This document shows, one piece after another, positions 1-9,802 of a DNA stretch of 64,000 bases. A program made the translations under genes and the position numbers. The notes below the pieces were generated by a model. The model was not told the origin of the DNA, made no database searches, and saw nothing but the letters and a program-made list of their open reading frames with translations. Source of the DNA: Terriglobia bacterium (GTDB lineage Bacteria > Acidobacteriota > Terriglobia > Terriglobales > Acidobacteriaceae); NCBI GenBank assembly GCA_020073215.1, contig JAIQFO010000023.1:1-64000 (forward strand). The letters run 5' to 3'. The first letter of the stretch is position 1. Every line of letters starts with the position of its first letter.

Positions 1-5
1 ACCTC

Positions 6-127
6 ACCACGGAGGCACGGAGACACGGAGGAAGGTCTTGTCTACATGACTCACGGTCGAGTCGTGGGTGCACTGCAAGGGAGCGAGCATGAATTCGCTT
101 TTCTCCGTGTCTCTGTGCCTCCGTGGT
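6..127. repeat. Imperfect inverted repeat of period-8 CACGGAGG/CACGGAGA units
   Basis: accacggaggcacggagacacggagg (6-31) matches the reverse complement of tctccgtgtctctgtgcctccgtggt (102-127) at 24/26 positions. Confidence 0.85.
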
Positions 128-281
128 GGGCGTGGTTCGGACTCATGGAGAATTCGCCGTTGATTAAGGACACTCCCCTCCTAACCACGTACCCGCGTAG
201 TCAACATAACGAAGCGCGAAGTGTTACATGATTCCTACTGTCGCCGCCTAGAATGTTTCAAACATTTGTCCACATTCTTGT

Positions 282-779
282 TTGAAACGGAATGCGCTCG
301 AAATGCAGCAAAAGTTCACATCCAACGAAGTGATCGCCCTGACAGGAATCACCGCCCGTCAGCTGCAATGGTGGGACGAACGGGGCATCGTGGCGCCCGG
401 CCGCCGGGGCCACCGCCGCATCTATACCTGGGACGAACTGGTCACCGTGGCGGTGATCTGCCAACTTCGCCGGCGGGGATTCTCCCTGCAGCGCATGCGC
501 AAGGTGATCGGGTTCCTGCAACAGGAATTCGGCACCACGCTGGCCGCTACGGTCGGCGCGTCATCGGAACAGGAGTATCACCTTCTTACCGACGGCACTC
601 ATCTTTATCTGCGCACCTCGGCGCGGCAGGTCGTGGACCTGCTGAAGAACGCGCGGCAGCCGATGTTCGATATCTGCCTGAGCGACGAAGTCCGCCGGGT
701 TCGGGGGGAGATTCAGTCTCGCAAAAAGTCTGCGGTTTCAGAACGGGTTCGGCCTTTGAGAAGGACGCGCAGAGCGTAA
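282..779 (+). CDS. MerR-family-like transcriptional regulator
   Basis: N-terminal FTSNEVIALTGITARQLQWWDERGIVAPGRRGHRRIYTWDEL is MerR-type winged HTH; alternative ATG at 303. Confidence 0.8.
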   Translation: MKRNALEMQQKFTSNEVIALTGITARQLQWWDERGIVAPGRRGHRRIYTWDELVTVAVICQLRRRGFSLQRMRKVIGFLQQEFGTTLAATVGASSEQEYHLLTDGTHLYLRTSARQVVDLLKNARQPMFDICLSDEVRRVRGEIQSRKKSAVSERVRPLRRTRRA

Positions 780-822
780 CTCAGTGGGCGTAAGAAGAGC
801 CTAACGGAGGGCGGGGAGGGAC

Positions 823-1089
823 ATGATGATCGGTGAATTGAGCATTATCAACGAGTGGATTCCCGAGCAGATGGAACCCGGCACCGTGTTCGTGTTGGAG
901 AACGCCGGCGAAGTGGGAGAGAAGGAAGACCCTTATTGGGCGGTGCTCTCCTGCCCATCGTGCGGCACGCTGGGCTTGATTACGCGCAAGCAGATGGCGG
1001 GGTTGCTACCCACGATTTGCGGGTCGTCGGTGTGCTCGGCGCAGTTCTTTATTAAGGACGAGGAGATTACGCCACGGAAGCCGTTTTAG
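823..1089 (+). CDS. Small hypothetical protein with CPSC motif
   Basis: ORF with VLSCPSCGTLG; preceded by ggagggcggggaggg purine-rich RBS region. Confidence 0.5.
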   Translation: MMIGELSIINEWIPEQMEPGTVFVLENAGEVGEKEDPYWAVLSCPSCGTLGLITRKQMAGLLPTICGSSVCSAQFFIKDEEITPRKPF

Positions 1090-1233
1090 GGAGTCTGGTG
1101 GAGAGATGGTAGTGGGTTACTTTGAACTTCTCAACGTCTTGGCCAAAAAGACTCCGCCGACAAGCGCGCCAATGGCTATGAGAAGCGTCAGTTCAATCAG
1201 GGCGACGAAAATGGTCATACGCTTATAAGACAC

Positions 1234-1458
1234 TCAGCGACCGCCAAGCAACTCCTCCACCGACAACTCAACATCACGCAGCACCGACCGCAGAAGACCG
1301 GGGCCGATGGTTTCGCCAGAGTGAACCGGCACGGTTGTTACCCTTCCATCCGCATGTTTGAGAAAAACGTGACTGCCTCGAGTTCGTACAACCTCAAATC
1401 CAATCTTTTCAAGCAGCCGCACGAGTTCCTTGCCCTTCAGGCGTGGAAGGCGAGTCAT
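1234..1458 (-). CDS. hicA: HicA-family mRNA interferase toxin
   Basis: LKGKELVRLLEKIGFEVVRTRGSHVFLKHADGRVTTVPVHSGETIGPGLLRSVLRD with GSH active-site context. Confidence 0.85.
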   Translation of the reverse strand: MTRLPRLKGKELVRLLEKIGFEVVRTRGSHVFLKHADGRVTTVPVHSGETIGPGLLRSVLRDVELSVEELLGGR

Positions 1459-1667
1459 ACGGAAATCTGCTGGATACCGACAAGTTCAAGCGAAGGGGCA
1501 GCTTGATTGTCCTCCAAGCAAAGCTGAATCACTTCCCGCACTCGTTTCATAAGAGTGTCCAGGTTCTTCGCCTGGGTGTGGCAACCTCGCAGGGCAGGCA
1601 CGGTCGCGACGTAGTAGTCGTCTTCGTCGCGCTCGATGACAACCGTGAATTTCCTTTGAGTCCTCAT
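1455..1667 (-). CDS. hicB: HicB-family antitoxin
   Basis: KFTVVIERDEDDYYVATVPALRGCHTQAKNLDTLMKRVREVIQLCLE; overlaps hicA by 4 nt. Confidence 0.85.
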   Translation of the reverse strand: MRTQRKFTVVIERDEDDYYVATVPALRGCHTQAKNLDTLMKRVREVIQLCLEDNQAAPSLELVGIQQISV

Positions 1668-1753
1668 GTGCGGATTCTAGCATGATGAAGAAAGGCCTCA
1701 GGCGAATCATGATTGCTGTGACCACTGGCAGCAGCCGAACTGCGCTCGGCTTG

Positions 1754-1806
1754 GATGGGCGAGGGTGCCCGTCCCCAAACAAACTTGGACGGGGCGGAGC
1801 CCCGTC
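1754..1806. repeat. Family A palindromic element (two adjacent hairpins), intergenic
   Basis: gatgggc-gagggt-gcccgtc (one mismatch) followed by gacggggc-gga-gccccgtc (perfect 8-bp stem, 1788-1806). Confidence 0.75.
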
Positions 1807-1819
1807 ACCACACTGGCAC

Positions 1820-2995
1820 CTACGTTTTCGGAACTGAAAACTTCACTGGAACCTGCTCGACTATCTCGATGTCAAATCCTTCCAGCCCGGCCACTCTTCG
1901 CGGGTGATTGGTCAAGAGGCGAATGCGCTTCAAGCTCAGATCGGAGAGGATCTGCGCTCCCAGTCCAATCTCGCGTTGAATCTTGCGCTCACTTTCGGGC
2001 AGGGACGGCAGGCGGCGTTCGCGGTGAAAGGTTAGACACGACTGCTCCCCGATTCTTTCCGCCGTGAAACCTTTCGACGTCTGGTGCAGGTAAATCAATG
2101 CGCCCCGATTTTCCGCCGCGATCATCTGCAACGAAGCCTCAAGCGTCTGATGGCAGTCGCAGCCGGTGGCGCCGAAAACGTCGCCCAGCAGGCAGTGCGC
2201 GTGCATGCGGACCAGGACCGGCTCGGACGAACCGGCAATGTCGCCGCGGCCAATGTCGCCGCGAATCAGTGCCATGTGCGATCCGCCACCGTCGATTTCA
2301 CTCTCGTAGGCGATCAGGCGGAATTGACCATGCCTGGTTTCGACCATGGCCTCGCCCACACGATGCACGTAGCGCTCATGCTGCATGCGGTAGCGGATCA
2401 ACTCGGCCACCGTGAGCATTTTCATTTCGTGCTGGCGGCAGAACTCGGTCAGGTCGGGCACGCGCGCCATGGTACCGTCGTCTTTCATGATTTCGCAGAT
2501 GATCCCGGCCGGAACCATGCCCGCTAACCGCGCAAGATCCACGGAGGCTTCGGTCTGGCCGGCGCGCACCAGCACTCCTCCCTTGCGGGCTCGCAGCGGG
2601 AACACGTGGCCCGGCCGCGCCAAGTCGGATGGCCGCGTGGCCGGATCGATTGCCGTCCGGATGGTGTGCGATCGGTCATAGGCCGAAATTCCCGTGGTCA
2701 CACCTTCGCGTGCGTCAATCGCCTCGCAAAAAGCGGTGCCGTACTGCGATGTGTTTTCGCTGGTCATAGGCCCGATGCGCAGGTGGTCAAGCCGTTCTTC
2801 GGTCATCGCCAGGCAGACGAGGCCCCGCCCGTGCCTGGCCATGAAGTTAATGGCTTCGGGCGTCACCTTCTCGGCCGCGAGCGTGAGATCGCCTTCGTTC
2901 TCGCGATCCTCGTCGTCGACCACAACGATCATTCGGCCCGCGCGGATCTCCTCGATCGCGGTAGGGACATCGGTAAAGGGTGAGTTGGGAGTCAT
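1820..2995 (-). CDS. ribBA: Bifunctional 3,4-dihydroxy-2-butanone-4-phosphate synthase / GTP cyclohydrolase II-like protein
   Basis: RibB motifs [37 protein letters not shown]; RibA-like C-terminus [22 protein letters not shown]. Confidence 0.93.
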   Translation of the reverse strand: MTPNSPFTDVPTAIEEIRAGRMIVVVDDEDRENEGDLTLAAEKVTPEAINFMARHGRGLVCLAMTEERLDHLRIGPMTSENTSQYGTAFCEAIDAREGVTTGISAYDRSHTIRTAIDPATRPSDLARPGHVFPLRARKGGVLVRAGQTEASVDLARLAGMVPAGIICEIMKDDGTMARVPDLTEFCRQHEMKMLTVAELIRYRMQHERYVHRVGEAMVETRHGQFRLIAYESEIDGGGSHMALIRGDIGRGDIAGSSEPVLVRMHAHCLLGDVFGATGCDCHQTLEASLQMIAAENRGALIYLHQTSKGFTAERIGEQSCLTFHRERRLPSLPESERKIQREIGLGAQILSDLSLKRIRLLTNHPRRVAGLEGFDIEIVEQVPVKFSVPKT

Positions 2996-3001
2996 AAGGA
3001 T

Positions 3002-3703
3002 TCAGGCTGCGTTTGCTCCACTCTCCTTCGACGGCGCCAGGCGGTCGTCCACGTCTTTGTCCGCCAAACAAAACAAGTCCTTTAGCGCCCGCGTCATCGC
3101 CCGCACCACCCAGCGCATCACGACCGCGATCAAAAAGAGAAAGGCGGCAACGATGAGGGCAGCTGCAATCGGGTGACGGGTGGCAAGCCAGGTCAGGAAC
3201 ACGGCGAGCGTGTCTTCTCCCGCGCTGAGCGCGATGTTTGAACCCGGTTCGGGCGACGGGGTAACGGCGACGCGCGCCGCCGTCTTGCCTCCATGCGCCG
3301 CCAAGGCAATTGCCCCGCCCGCCAAGGCCGCCAACAACTGCTTTTCCGGTGAAAGCTGGGAGGTTGCGCCGTAGGCGATCAAGGCCGCTACCGGAACTCG
3401 AACGAAGGTGTGCAGGGCATTCCAGAACAAGTCGAACGCGGGAATCTTGTCGGCGAAGAACTCAATGGCAAACAGCGTTCCAGACGCCGCAATGACCCAC
3501 CAATTGGACAGCAGGTGCAGGCCGGAGGGCAGATCGAGCAGGCCGGCATGGGCCAGCAGTCCAAGTGTGGCCACCGTGGCATACAGGTTGAGCCCGGCTG
3601 CGAAGCTGACCGCCACAATCAGCCCTACGAGGTTAGGACCAGCGAGGCCGGAGCCGCCAAACTTCATGCCTGCCAGCATATCCGCACCCGGCCTCCTGGC
3701 CAA
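3002..3703 (-). CDS. DUF4126-like membrane protein
   Basis: [27 protein letters not shown]...[37 protein letters not shown]. Confidence 0.75.
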   Translation of the reverse strand: MARRPGADMLAGMKFGGSGLAGPNLVGLIVAVSFAAGLNLYATVATLGLLAHAGLLDLPSGLHLLSNWWVIAASGTLFAIEFFADKIPAFDLFWNALHTFVRVPVAALIAYGATSQLSPEKQLLAALAGGAIALAAHGGKTAARVAVTPSPEPGSNIALSAGEDTLAVFLTWLATRHPIAAALIVAAFLFLIAVVMRWVVRAMTRALKDLFCLADKDVDDRLAPSKESGANAA

Positions 3704-3737
3704 TACAGCATAAGAAAATGCAGCGCAAAACAGGAAA

Positions 3738-3790
3738 GGGTCGCCTGCGGCGACCCTCCCATTAAACCCTGTTCCCTGCGGTTACAGGGT
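3738..3790. terminator. Two consecutive stem-loops, candidate terminator region
   Basis: gggtcgcc-tgc-ggcgaccc (3738-3756) and accctgt...acagggt (3766-3790); the second overlaps the stop of the 3782 ORF; no U-tract. Confidence 0.4.
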
Positions 3791-4009
3791 AGATTCGATT
3801 TCAAAACCCCAAGCTTCCAACAAGGGCTCGGGAATGTACTTGGAATTCTTGTTGCGACGCGCCCATTCCCGCAGCCTTGTGGACCGCAAATACTGGTCAG
3901 GGGAGAGCTTGTACTCGTGCACAACCTGTTCGAATTCGGTGATGGTGGGGGTGACCGGCCCGATGGGCTCGGGCTTACCCCAGTTGGGGTTTCCGCGTCG
4001 CTTAGCCAT
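3782..4009 (-). CDS. Small hypothetical protein
   Basis: 75-aa ORF MAKRRGNPNWGKPEPIGPVTPTITEFEQVVHEYKLSPDQYL; coding-like composition. Confidence 0.6.
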   Translation of the reverse strand: MAKRRGNPNWGKPEPIGPVTPTITEFEQVVHEYKLSPDQYLRSTRLREWARRNKNSKYIPEPLLEAWGFEIESTL

Positions 4010-4696
4010 GAAAAATATAACCTCTATTAGTTTGATTCCAATAATTGCCGAAGGGATTCACCCGCAAAAAGACAAACCAAATCCACGGATTTCAGCCCCC
4101 TCGGCTCCTATGGAAGCTATTGATAATAATAGGTTTCTCTACGTAAGTCAATAGAAAAATTGGCCCTGGTCGAGCAAATTTGTTATCTCCTTTGTCCACA
4201 GCCACTTGCAGCTAGCGGGCCCCGTGGGGGCAGGGGCAGCCTCCGTGCTCTGGACGAAACCTCTACGCCAGAATGCGAAGAGAAACCGTGTCCCCCGTCG
4301 GATAAGCGGCGTGTCTTGAATTGGCTCTACCAGAATTGCCTTTCGCCGTTTTGATGAAAATCTCAACATCGCGAGCGTAAGAGGCACCCAGACGCCTTTT
4401 CCACGGCATTCTACTGAACCGCGATCTTTCCGCCGATATCACCAGCGAGGCACTCTCTGCGACCAGCGCGCCCTGACCCGGAGGTGACCGCAGTAACCGG
4501 ACGACCGGGCCATTGCGTTGACCATGGAATCTCATAGACTTAGAGTGCGAGTAGGGAGTGTTCCGCTGGCCCGGTTGGGGATTGGTGATCTCTCCCCTGG
4601 GCGAAATGCGCGAAGTCGGCTTCGCGAGACATTCCCCACCATCACCATGGAAGAACCGGGGGCACGCAAGAACCGATCGGAAGGGCGATTCGAAGC

Positions 4697-5869
4697 ATGG
4701 GCTTGAAGTCTCTACTACTGAGTAAGGACGAAAAGACGGTGCGCGTCCTGCGCCGAGTTCTCAGCGACCTCGAAATTGACGTCGAGCACTGTTCCGGCGT
4801 GGATGAGGCCATCCGTCGCATTACCCGCCAGCGTTTCGAAGCCATCATCGCGGATGGGGCGAATGTGGAGGATGCTGGCAGCGTGTTGCGCGGGGTCAGA
4901 GCCGCTCCCGTCAACAAGCGCGCCCTCACGGTCGTGCTCGTGGAAGCTCCGGTCGGCCTCAAGGGTGGCTTCGAGTTGGGCGCCCATTTTGTTCTCCATA
5001 AACCGCTGGCGGTCGAGCGTGCCAAAGCCAGCTTTCGCGCGGTTCGAGCCATGATGAAGCGGGAGCGGCGGCTGCAACTGCGGGTCGCGGTGCAGATTCC
5101 GGTCGAGTGTTACGGCTGGGGCTCCCGCCGCTACCGAGCCCAGACCATCGATCTCTGCGAAGGGGGCATGGCAATCCAGTTTGCCGAGCGCTTTGCGAAA
5201 GAGAACTCGCTCCGCTTCTCGTTCGAATTGCCGGGCATGACGGCGTCGGACATGGGCCACATCGTGGAAATCCACGGTGACCTGGCGTGGGAAGGCGACC
5301 GCGCTCGGGTCGGCGTCCGCTTCACCGACGCAACCGAAGAGCAGCGCCACACCCTTCGCCGATGGTTGAACGCCCAGCTTCCCGAGCCTGAGCAGGACGA
5401 CCCGCCCGTGAACTGCCGGCTCACCGACCTCAGTCTTGGCGGTTGCTATCTCGCGACCAACTCACCGTTCCCCAGGCGCACGCGCATCATCCTTAAGATC
5501 AGGACCGCCGACCTCGAAATCCGTGCCGGGGGCATCGTGCTGGTCGCGCATCCGGAATTCGGAATGGGAGTAGAGTTCCTCCAATCCACGACCGAGCAAC
5601 GGGATCAGGTTCTCCGCCTGATCACGACTCTGCGCGCTAACGGAGACAAATCTCCCCAGCTTCAGGTCGAACCCGACGGATTGGAAACACCATCGTCCGA
5701 CGCCGGCGTAGCGATGTTCCAATCTTACGAAAACGAACGGTCCGCTGCCGAGGACACACTGGTCGATCTGTTCCGGCAAAAGTTTGAGATGCCGGTCGAC
5801 GCCTTCCTGGAGCAGATGCGGGCCCAGCGTCACGCGGTCGAGACGCAGGCCGCGAAAGTGTCGTCGTAG
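4697..5869 (+). CDS. Receiver-like domain with two PilZ-like domains
   Basis: N-terminal receiver-like fold; ERRLQLRVAVQIPVE..TIDLCEGGMAI and CRLTDLSLGGCYLATN PilZ-type motifs. Confidence 0.75.
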   Translation: MGLKSLLLSKDEKTVRVLRRVLSDLEIDVEHCSGVDEAIRRITRQRFEAIIADGANVEDAGSVLRGVRAAPVNKRALTVVLVEAPVGLKGGFELGAHFVLHKPLAVERAKASFRAVRAMMKRERRLQLRVAVQIPVECYGWGSRRYRAQTIDLCEGGMAIQFAERFAKENSLRFSFELPGMTASDMGHIVEIHGDLAWEGDRARVGVRFTDATEEQRHTLRRWLNAQLPEPEQDDPPVNCRLTDLSLGGCYLATNSPFPRRTRIILKIRTADLEIRAGGIVLVAHPEFGMGVEFLQSTTEQRDQVLRLITTLRANGDKSPQLQVEPDGLETPSSDAGVAMFQSYENERSAAEDTLVDLFRQKFEMPVDAFLEQMRAQRHAVETQAAKVSS

Positions 5870-5943
5870 GGCGGTTTCATAATTGCCTTACGGGCGCGGA
5901 ACCAAGTTCCCAGCCGCGAAGCCGCGTTTGAGTGCAGCCCGTT

Positions 5944-6819
5944 TTACCCTTCGGGAATAAATTCGCTCACCATCCCGCGCTGCAGCAAATACGCTCCCGG
6001 CCCCTGCTGTCCGCGAATCGAACGGCAGAACTCGGCTACAAAGAATCCCGCTTTCACGGCCTCGCGGAACGCCCACCGGGTCGCCTCGCGCCACTCTCGC
6101 GCGACCCCCATGTCAGCCCGCTCGACTTCCAGAATGTCGCCCGGAATTTCGATGCTCAGGCGCTGCCGGGCGAGCGCCTCGGCCAGATCGGCCCGCCCCG
6201 GCCTCCCGCAGGGATCGAAGCGCACCAGCGGAGCCAGCAGCCGCAGGGCATCAAGCGTCTCCGCTCTCGCACTGTTACCCGCCAGCCGATCCCGCACCCG
6301 CCGCGAATTCAATATCCAGCGCACCCACAGCCGGTCGGTTCCGTTCCGATGCAGCATGCTGGAGGTTTCCGGCCCGTAGAAGTCCACCTTGTACGTATCG
6401 GAAACCACGCCCAGCTTGGAAAGGTTGAAGTGCGCATTGCGGCTTTGCAGCGGATCGAAGGTCCACGTCATCTCGTGAACGCCCATGGCCATGGCGCGCT
6501 CGCGCTGCGCCTGCTTCAGCCGCGAGCCCAGATCGAGGTGCCGATAAGCATCGATTACCGCCAGCATGTGCGAGTGGACGGTCGTCTGCCCGTGCTCGCG
6601 GCCGAGAAATCCGAAGGCGAAGCCGATTAGCTTCTCCTGGTCGAAAGCCCCAACGAAGATGTTGCCCGCCGTCTTCAAGGCAATGGCCAGCGTGAGGGGC
6701 AAGGTGTCATCGTCCGCCATCCCCCAGACTACCTTCTCCACCGCCTTCAACTGGCGGAGATCGTCGATGCTTTTGAGGTCGCGGATGACAATCTGTGGCG
6801 CGAGGCTGCGAGACATCAT
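5944..6819 (-). CDS. GNAT-superfamily acetyltransferase (COG3375-like)
   Basis: IVIRDLKSIDDLRQLKAVEKVVWG..LIGFAFGFLGREHGQTTVHSHMLAVIDAYRHLDLGSRLKQAQRERAMAMGVHEMTWTFDPLQSRNAHFNLSKLGVV; start moved inward from the 6936 ORF start. Confidence 0.75.
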   Translation of the reverse strand: MMSRSLAPQIVIRDLKSIDDLRQLKAVEKVVWGMADDDTLPLTLAIALKTAGNIFVGAFDQEKLIGFAFGFLGREHGQTTVHSHMLAVIDAYRHLDLGSRLKQAQRERAMAMGVHEMTWTFDPLQSRNAHFNLSKLGVVSDTYKVDFYGPETSSMLHRNGTDRLWVRWILNSRRVRDRLAGNSARAETLDALRLLAPLVRFDPCGRPGRADLAEALARQRLSIEIPGDILEVERADMGVAREWREATRWAFREAVKAGFFVAEFCRSIRGQQGPGAYLLQRGMVSEFIPEG

Positions 6820-7150
6820 GGTTGGCCTTTCGCGCGCATGGAGTTCTGTTCCCAGGGCATGACAGTCTTCGCGCTGAGTCCGGCGCGGAAGAGAATCCAT
6901 CGTGTACAGCACGGCTTGCATCCTTGTCAACAGCATTCACCGCAGGCAGTCCCCGCGACCGAAGGCTCTTCCTCCTTATTCGCCCTAGTCCTTAAACCAA
7001 TGCTGCGCGGGTCGATCGAACCTTGGCTCTTATCCAATCTGTTCCTGCGCGTTCCTCGCGAACTAGCGGCATTCCAAGGCCGCATCCCCTTGCGATTTTC
7101 GCAGCTCAGTTGCGCGTTCCCCCTTCCACCGTGGATACTGATGCGAGCCC

Positions 7151-8662
7151 ATGAATACAAACCTCTCTTCCTCTGCTCCGTCTCAACTGGAAACCGAATG
7201 CCTGGTCGTGGTAGTGCTCGATCACAACGAAAAAGATCGCAAGGAAAAAGATAAGCCCGCGCCATCGGTCGAATCGACAGACAGCCTCGTAGGCGACGCT
7301 ATCAAGGACGTCATGGCAAGTGGCGAAGTCACCGCAAAGACCTTCGAAACCACGCTGCTGCACCACCCCTCTGGCCTGAAAGCGAAGCGCTTGCTCCTTG
7401 TCGGTGGCGGGAAAGCCAAGACTTTTTCCGCCGCGGAACTGCGCCAGCTCGCGGGCACGGCCGTGCGCACCCTGAAGGGTAAGAACATTCGCAGCTTCGC
7501 TTTTGCCCTACCCGACACCGGGATCGCTGCGCCGGAAGGTGTGCGCGCCATTGTGGAAGGCGCCTTCGTCGGCAACTTCGAACCCGGCTACTACAAGAGC
7601 GATCACATGGAGAGCGACCGGAAGATCGACGCCGTAACCATCGTCGTGCAAGGCGATACCAAGCCGCTCGAAAGCTCCATGCAAGCTGCGCGCATCGTCG
7701 CCGAATCACAGAACTTCATCCGCGACCTGGTCAACGAACCCTCCAATCGCATGACCCCGACCATCCTGGCGGAGCGCGCGAAAAAAATGGCTGCCGAAGT
7801 CGGCTTGAAATGCGAAGCCTACGGCGCCGACAAGATTAAAGAATTAAAGATGGGGGCCTTCTGGGGAGTGGCCCAGGGATCCGACGAACCTCCCGCGCTG
7901 ATCGTATTGCGTTATGACCCCCAGGGCGCGGCAAAGGATGTTCACCTCGGCCTGGTCGGCAAGGGCGTCACTTTCGACACCGGCGGCATCTCCATCAAAC
8001 CCGCCGACGGCATGGAGAAAATGAAGTACGACATGGCCGGAGCCGCCACCATGATCGGCGTGATGCGCGCCATCGCCCTGCTCAAACCGAAAGTCAAAGT
8101 CACGGCCATCGTCTGCGCCACCGAAAACATGCCCTCCGGCAAAGCGCAAAAGCCTGGGGACGTGCAGATCGCCATGTCCGGCAAGTCCATCGAAATCATC
8201 AATACCGACGCCGAAGGACGCCTCATCCTAGCCGACGGCCTCTGCTATGCCCGCCAACTCGGCTGCACCCATTTAGTCGACGCCGCCACCCTGACCGGAG
8301 CTGTCGTCGTAGCCCTTGGCTACGTGAATGCCGGAATCTTCTCGAGCGACGACCAACTGTACGAGCGCTTCGCGAAAGCCAACCAGCAAGCGGGCGAGAA
8401 GATGTGGCGTCTTCCCCTCGACGACGAATACAAAGAGATCATCAAATCAAACATCGCCGACATGGTGAACTCCGGCGGACGCTGGGGCGGAGCCATTTCT
8501 GCCGCCATGTTCCTGAAAGAATTCGCCGAAGACACACCCTGGATCCACCTCGACATCGCCGGTACCGCATGGATGGAGGAGAACAAGTCGTGGATCGCCA
8601 AAGGTCCGTCGGGAATCGCCTTGCGCAGCCTGGTGGAATTCGTGAAAAGCTACGCGGCGTGA
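7151..8662 (+). CDS. pepA: Leucyl aminopeptidase, M17 family
   Basis: GKGVTFDTGGISIKPADGMEKMKYDMAGAA and NTDAEGRLILADGL signatures. Confidence 0.95.
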   Translation: MNTNLSSSAPSQLETECLVVVVLDHNEKDRKEKDKPAPSVESTDSLVGDAIKDVMASGEVTAKTFETTLLHHPSGLKAKRLLLVGGGKAKTFSAAELRQLAGTAVRTLKGKNIRSFAFALPDTGIAAPEGVRAIVEGAFVGNFEPGYYKSDHMESDRKIDAVTIVVQGDTKPLESSMQAARIVAESQNFIRDLVNEPSNRMTPTILAERAKKMAAEVGLKCEAYGADKIKELKMGAFWGVAQGSDEPPALIVLRYDPQGAAKDVHLGLVGKGVTFDTGGISIKPADGMEKMKYDMAGAATMIGVMRAIALLKPKVKVTAIVCATENMPSGKAQKPGDVQIAMSGKSIEIINTDAEGRLILADGLCYARQLGCTHLVDAATLTGAVVVALGYVNAGIFSSDDQLYERFAKANQQAGEKMWRLPLDDEYKEIIKSNIADMVNSGGRWGGAISAAMFLKEFAEDTPWIHLDIAGTAWMEENKSWIAKGPSGIALRSLVEFVKSYAA

Positions 8663-8665
8663 TCG

Positions 8666-9742
8666 TCATTCCTCGGAACTATGAGGTAGCAGCCGCTTGC
8701 GCAGTGAACGGTAGAAACCTGAGATGTGGGCCTCGAACTCAAACAAGCTCATGTCGGCGGTGACGTGAACGCGCGGCAGCGCGAACCGATTGATCTCCGC
8801 GCCAAACCCGCCCCCGGCGTTCATGAAGGCGCAGCGGAAGCCAGCTTGCTCCGCTAATTTCAAATCCCGCCCTGTGACGGTAGCAACATTCCCGAAGGGA
8901 TATCCAAAGGCCCACACCGTCTTGCCGAGGGCTTTCTCAAGGACAGTCCGGCTTTCAGAGATCTCCTGCCAAGCCGACTCGTCGGTGGCCCGCGCGAGAA
9001 TAGGGTGCGAGAGCGAATGGGCCCCAACACTCATTCCCGCATCGACTAGTCGCCCCAACCCAGCCCGATCAAGGATAAGAAATCGGGCTGCAAGGGTCGA
9101 ACTTTGGAGGAATCGCAATCGCCAGTTCTCGGAAAGCTGGAGCTGCTCGCGAAGCTGATCCAGAAATCCTCGTCTCGATTGTCGGTTGCACCGCGAAAGG
9201 CGTTCTACCCAGTTCCACCAACAGGAATGTTTCTCGTTTGCCGCAATCGGGCCCATGCTAACGCCCACTTCGGGGAGTCTGAGAGTGATCGGATCGCTGG
9301 CGTCTAGCAGCATCAGGTAGAGTTCCTCATACCAAAGCATGGAGGGTGTCTCATCCGCAGACGCGCCAGTGGCGAAGAAGAGGCAAGTCAGGTCAAGCTC
9401 GTGCAGTACGGGAACCATTTCCGTCAGCGTGTTCCGTAGGGCATCGTCGCAGGTCAGCAAAATCGAACGCGGAGGAAGGGACAGCCCTCCCTCCGACCAA
9501 CGGAGGAACTCTTCTGGGGAGATTACGTTGTAGCGCTTCTTCAGAAGCTGCAGCTGGCGCCGCAATGAACCGGCATGCACCAGGTTGCCATCCAAAGCCA
9601 CATTTCTGACTTCGTAACCTGCCGGGAACACGCCGTGGTACGTCACGACCGCGGGACCAGCCCCTGCCGTGTAGCGCAGATAACCGCTCCGAGACAACAC
9701 GGGAAAGACGATGTGCTTCAGAGTAGGGCTGACGAATCTCAA
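8666..9742 (-). CDS. Polysaccharide deacetylase family protein
   Basis: VVTYHGVFP, ILLTCDDALRNTL, VGAHSLSHPIL NodB-type motifs. Confidence 0.85.
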   Translation of the reverse strand: MRFVSPTLKHIVFPVLSRSGYLRYTAGAGPAVVTYHGVFPAGYEVRNVALDGNLVHAGSLRRQLQLLKKRYNVISPEEFLRWSEGGLSLPPRSILLTCDDALRNTLTEMVPVLHELDLTCLFFATGASADETPSMLWYEELYLMLLDASDPITLRLPEVGVSMGPIAANEKHSCWWNWVERLSRCNRQSRRGFLDQLREQLQLSENWRLRFLQSSTLAARFLILDRAGLGRLVDAGMSVGAHSLSHPILARATDESAWQEISESRTVLEKALGKTVWAFGYPFGNVATVTGRDLKLAEQAGFRCAFMNAGGGFGAEINRFALPRVHVTADMSLFEFEAHISGFYRSLRKRLLPHSSEE

Positions 9743-9802
9743 GATACCTCTTGACCGGTTCCGAGGAATTGTAATGCATTGTTCGCAGGTGTGATTGCTA
9801 GT

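Noticed and set aside
3002-3780. FMN riboswitch upstream of ribBA
   Set aside because: ribBA begins 7 nt from the DUF4126 gene, with no room for an RFN element, and none was recognised upstream of the pair.
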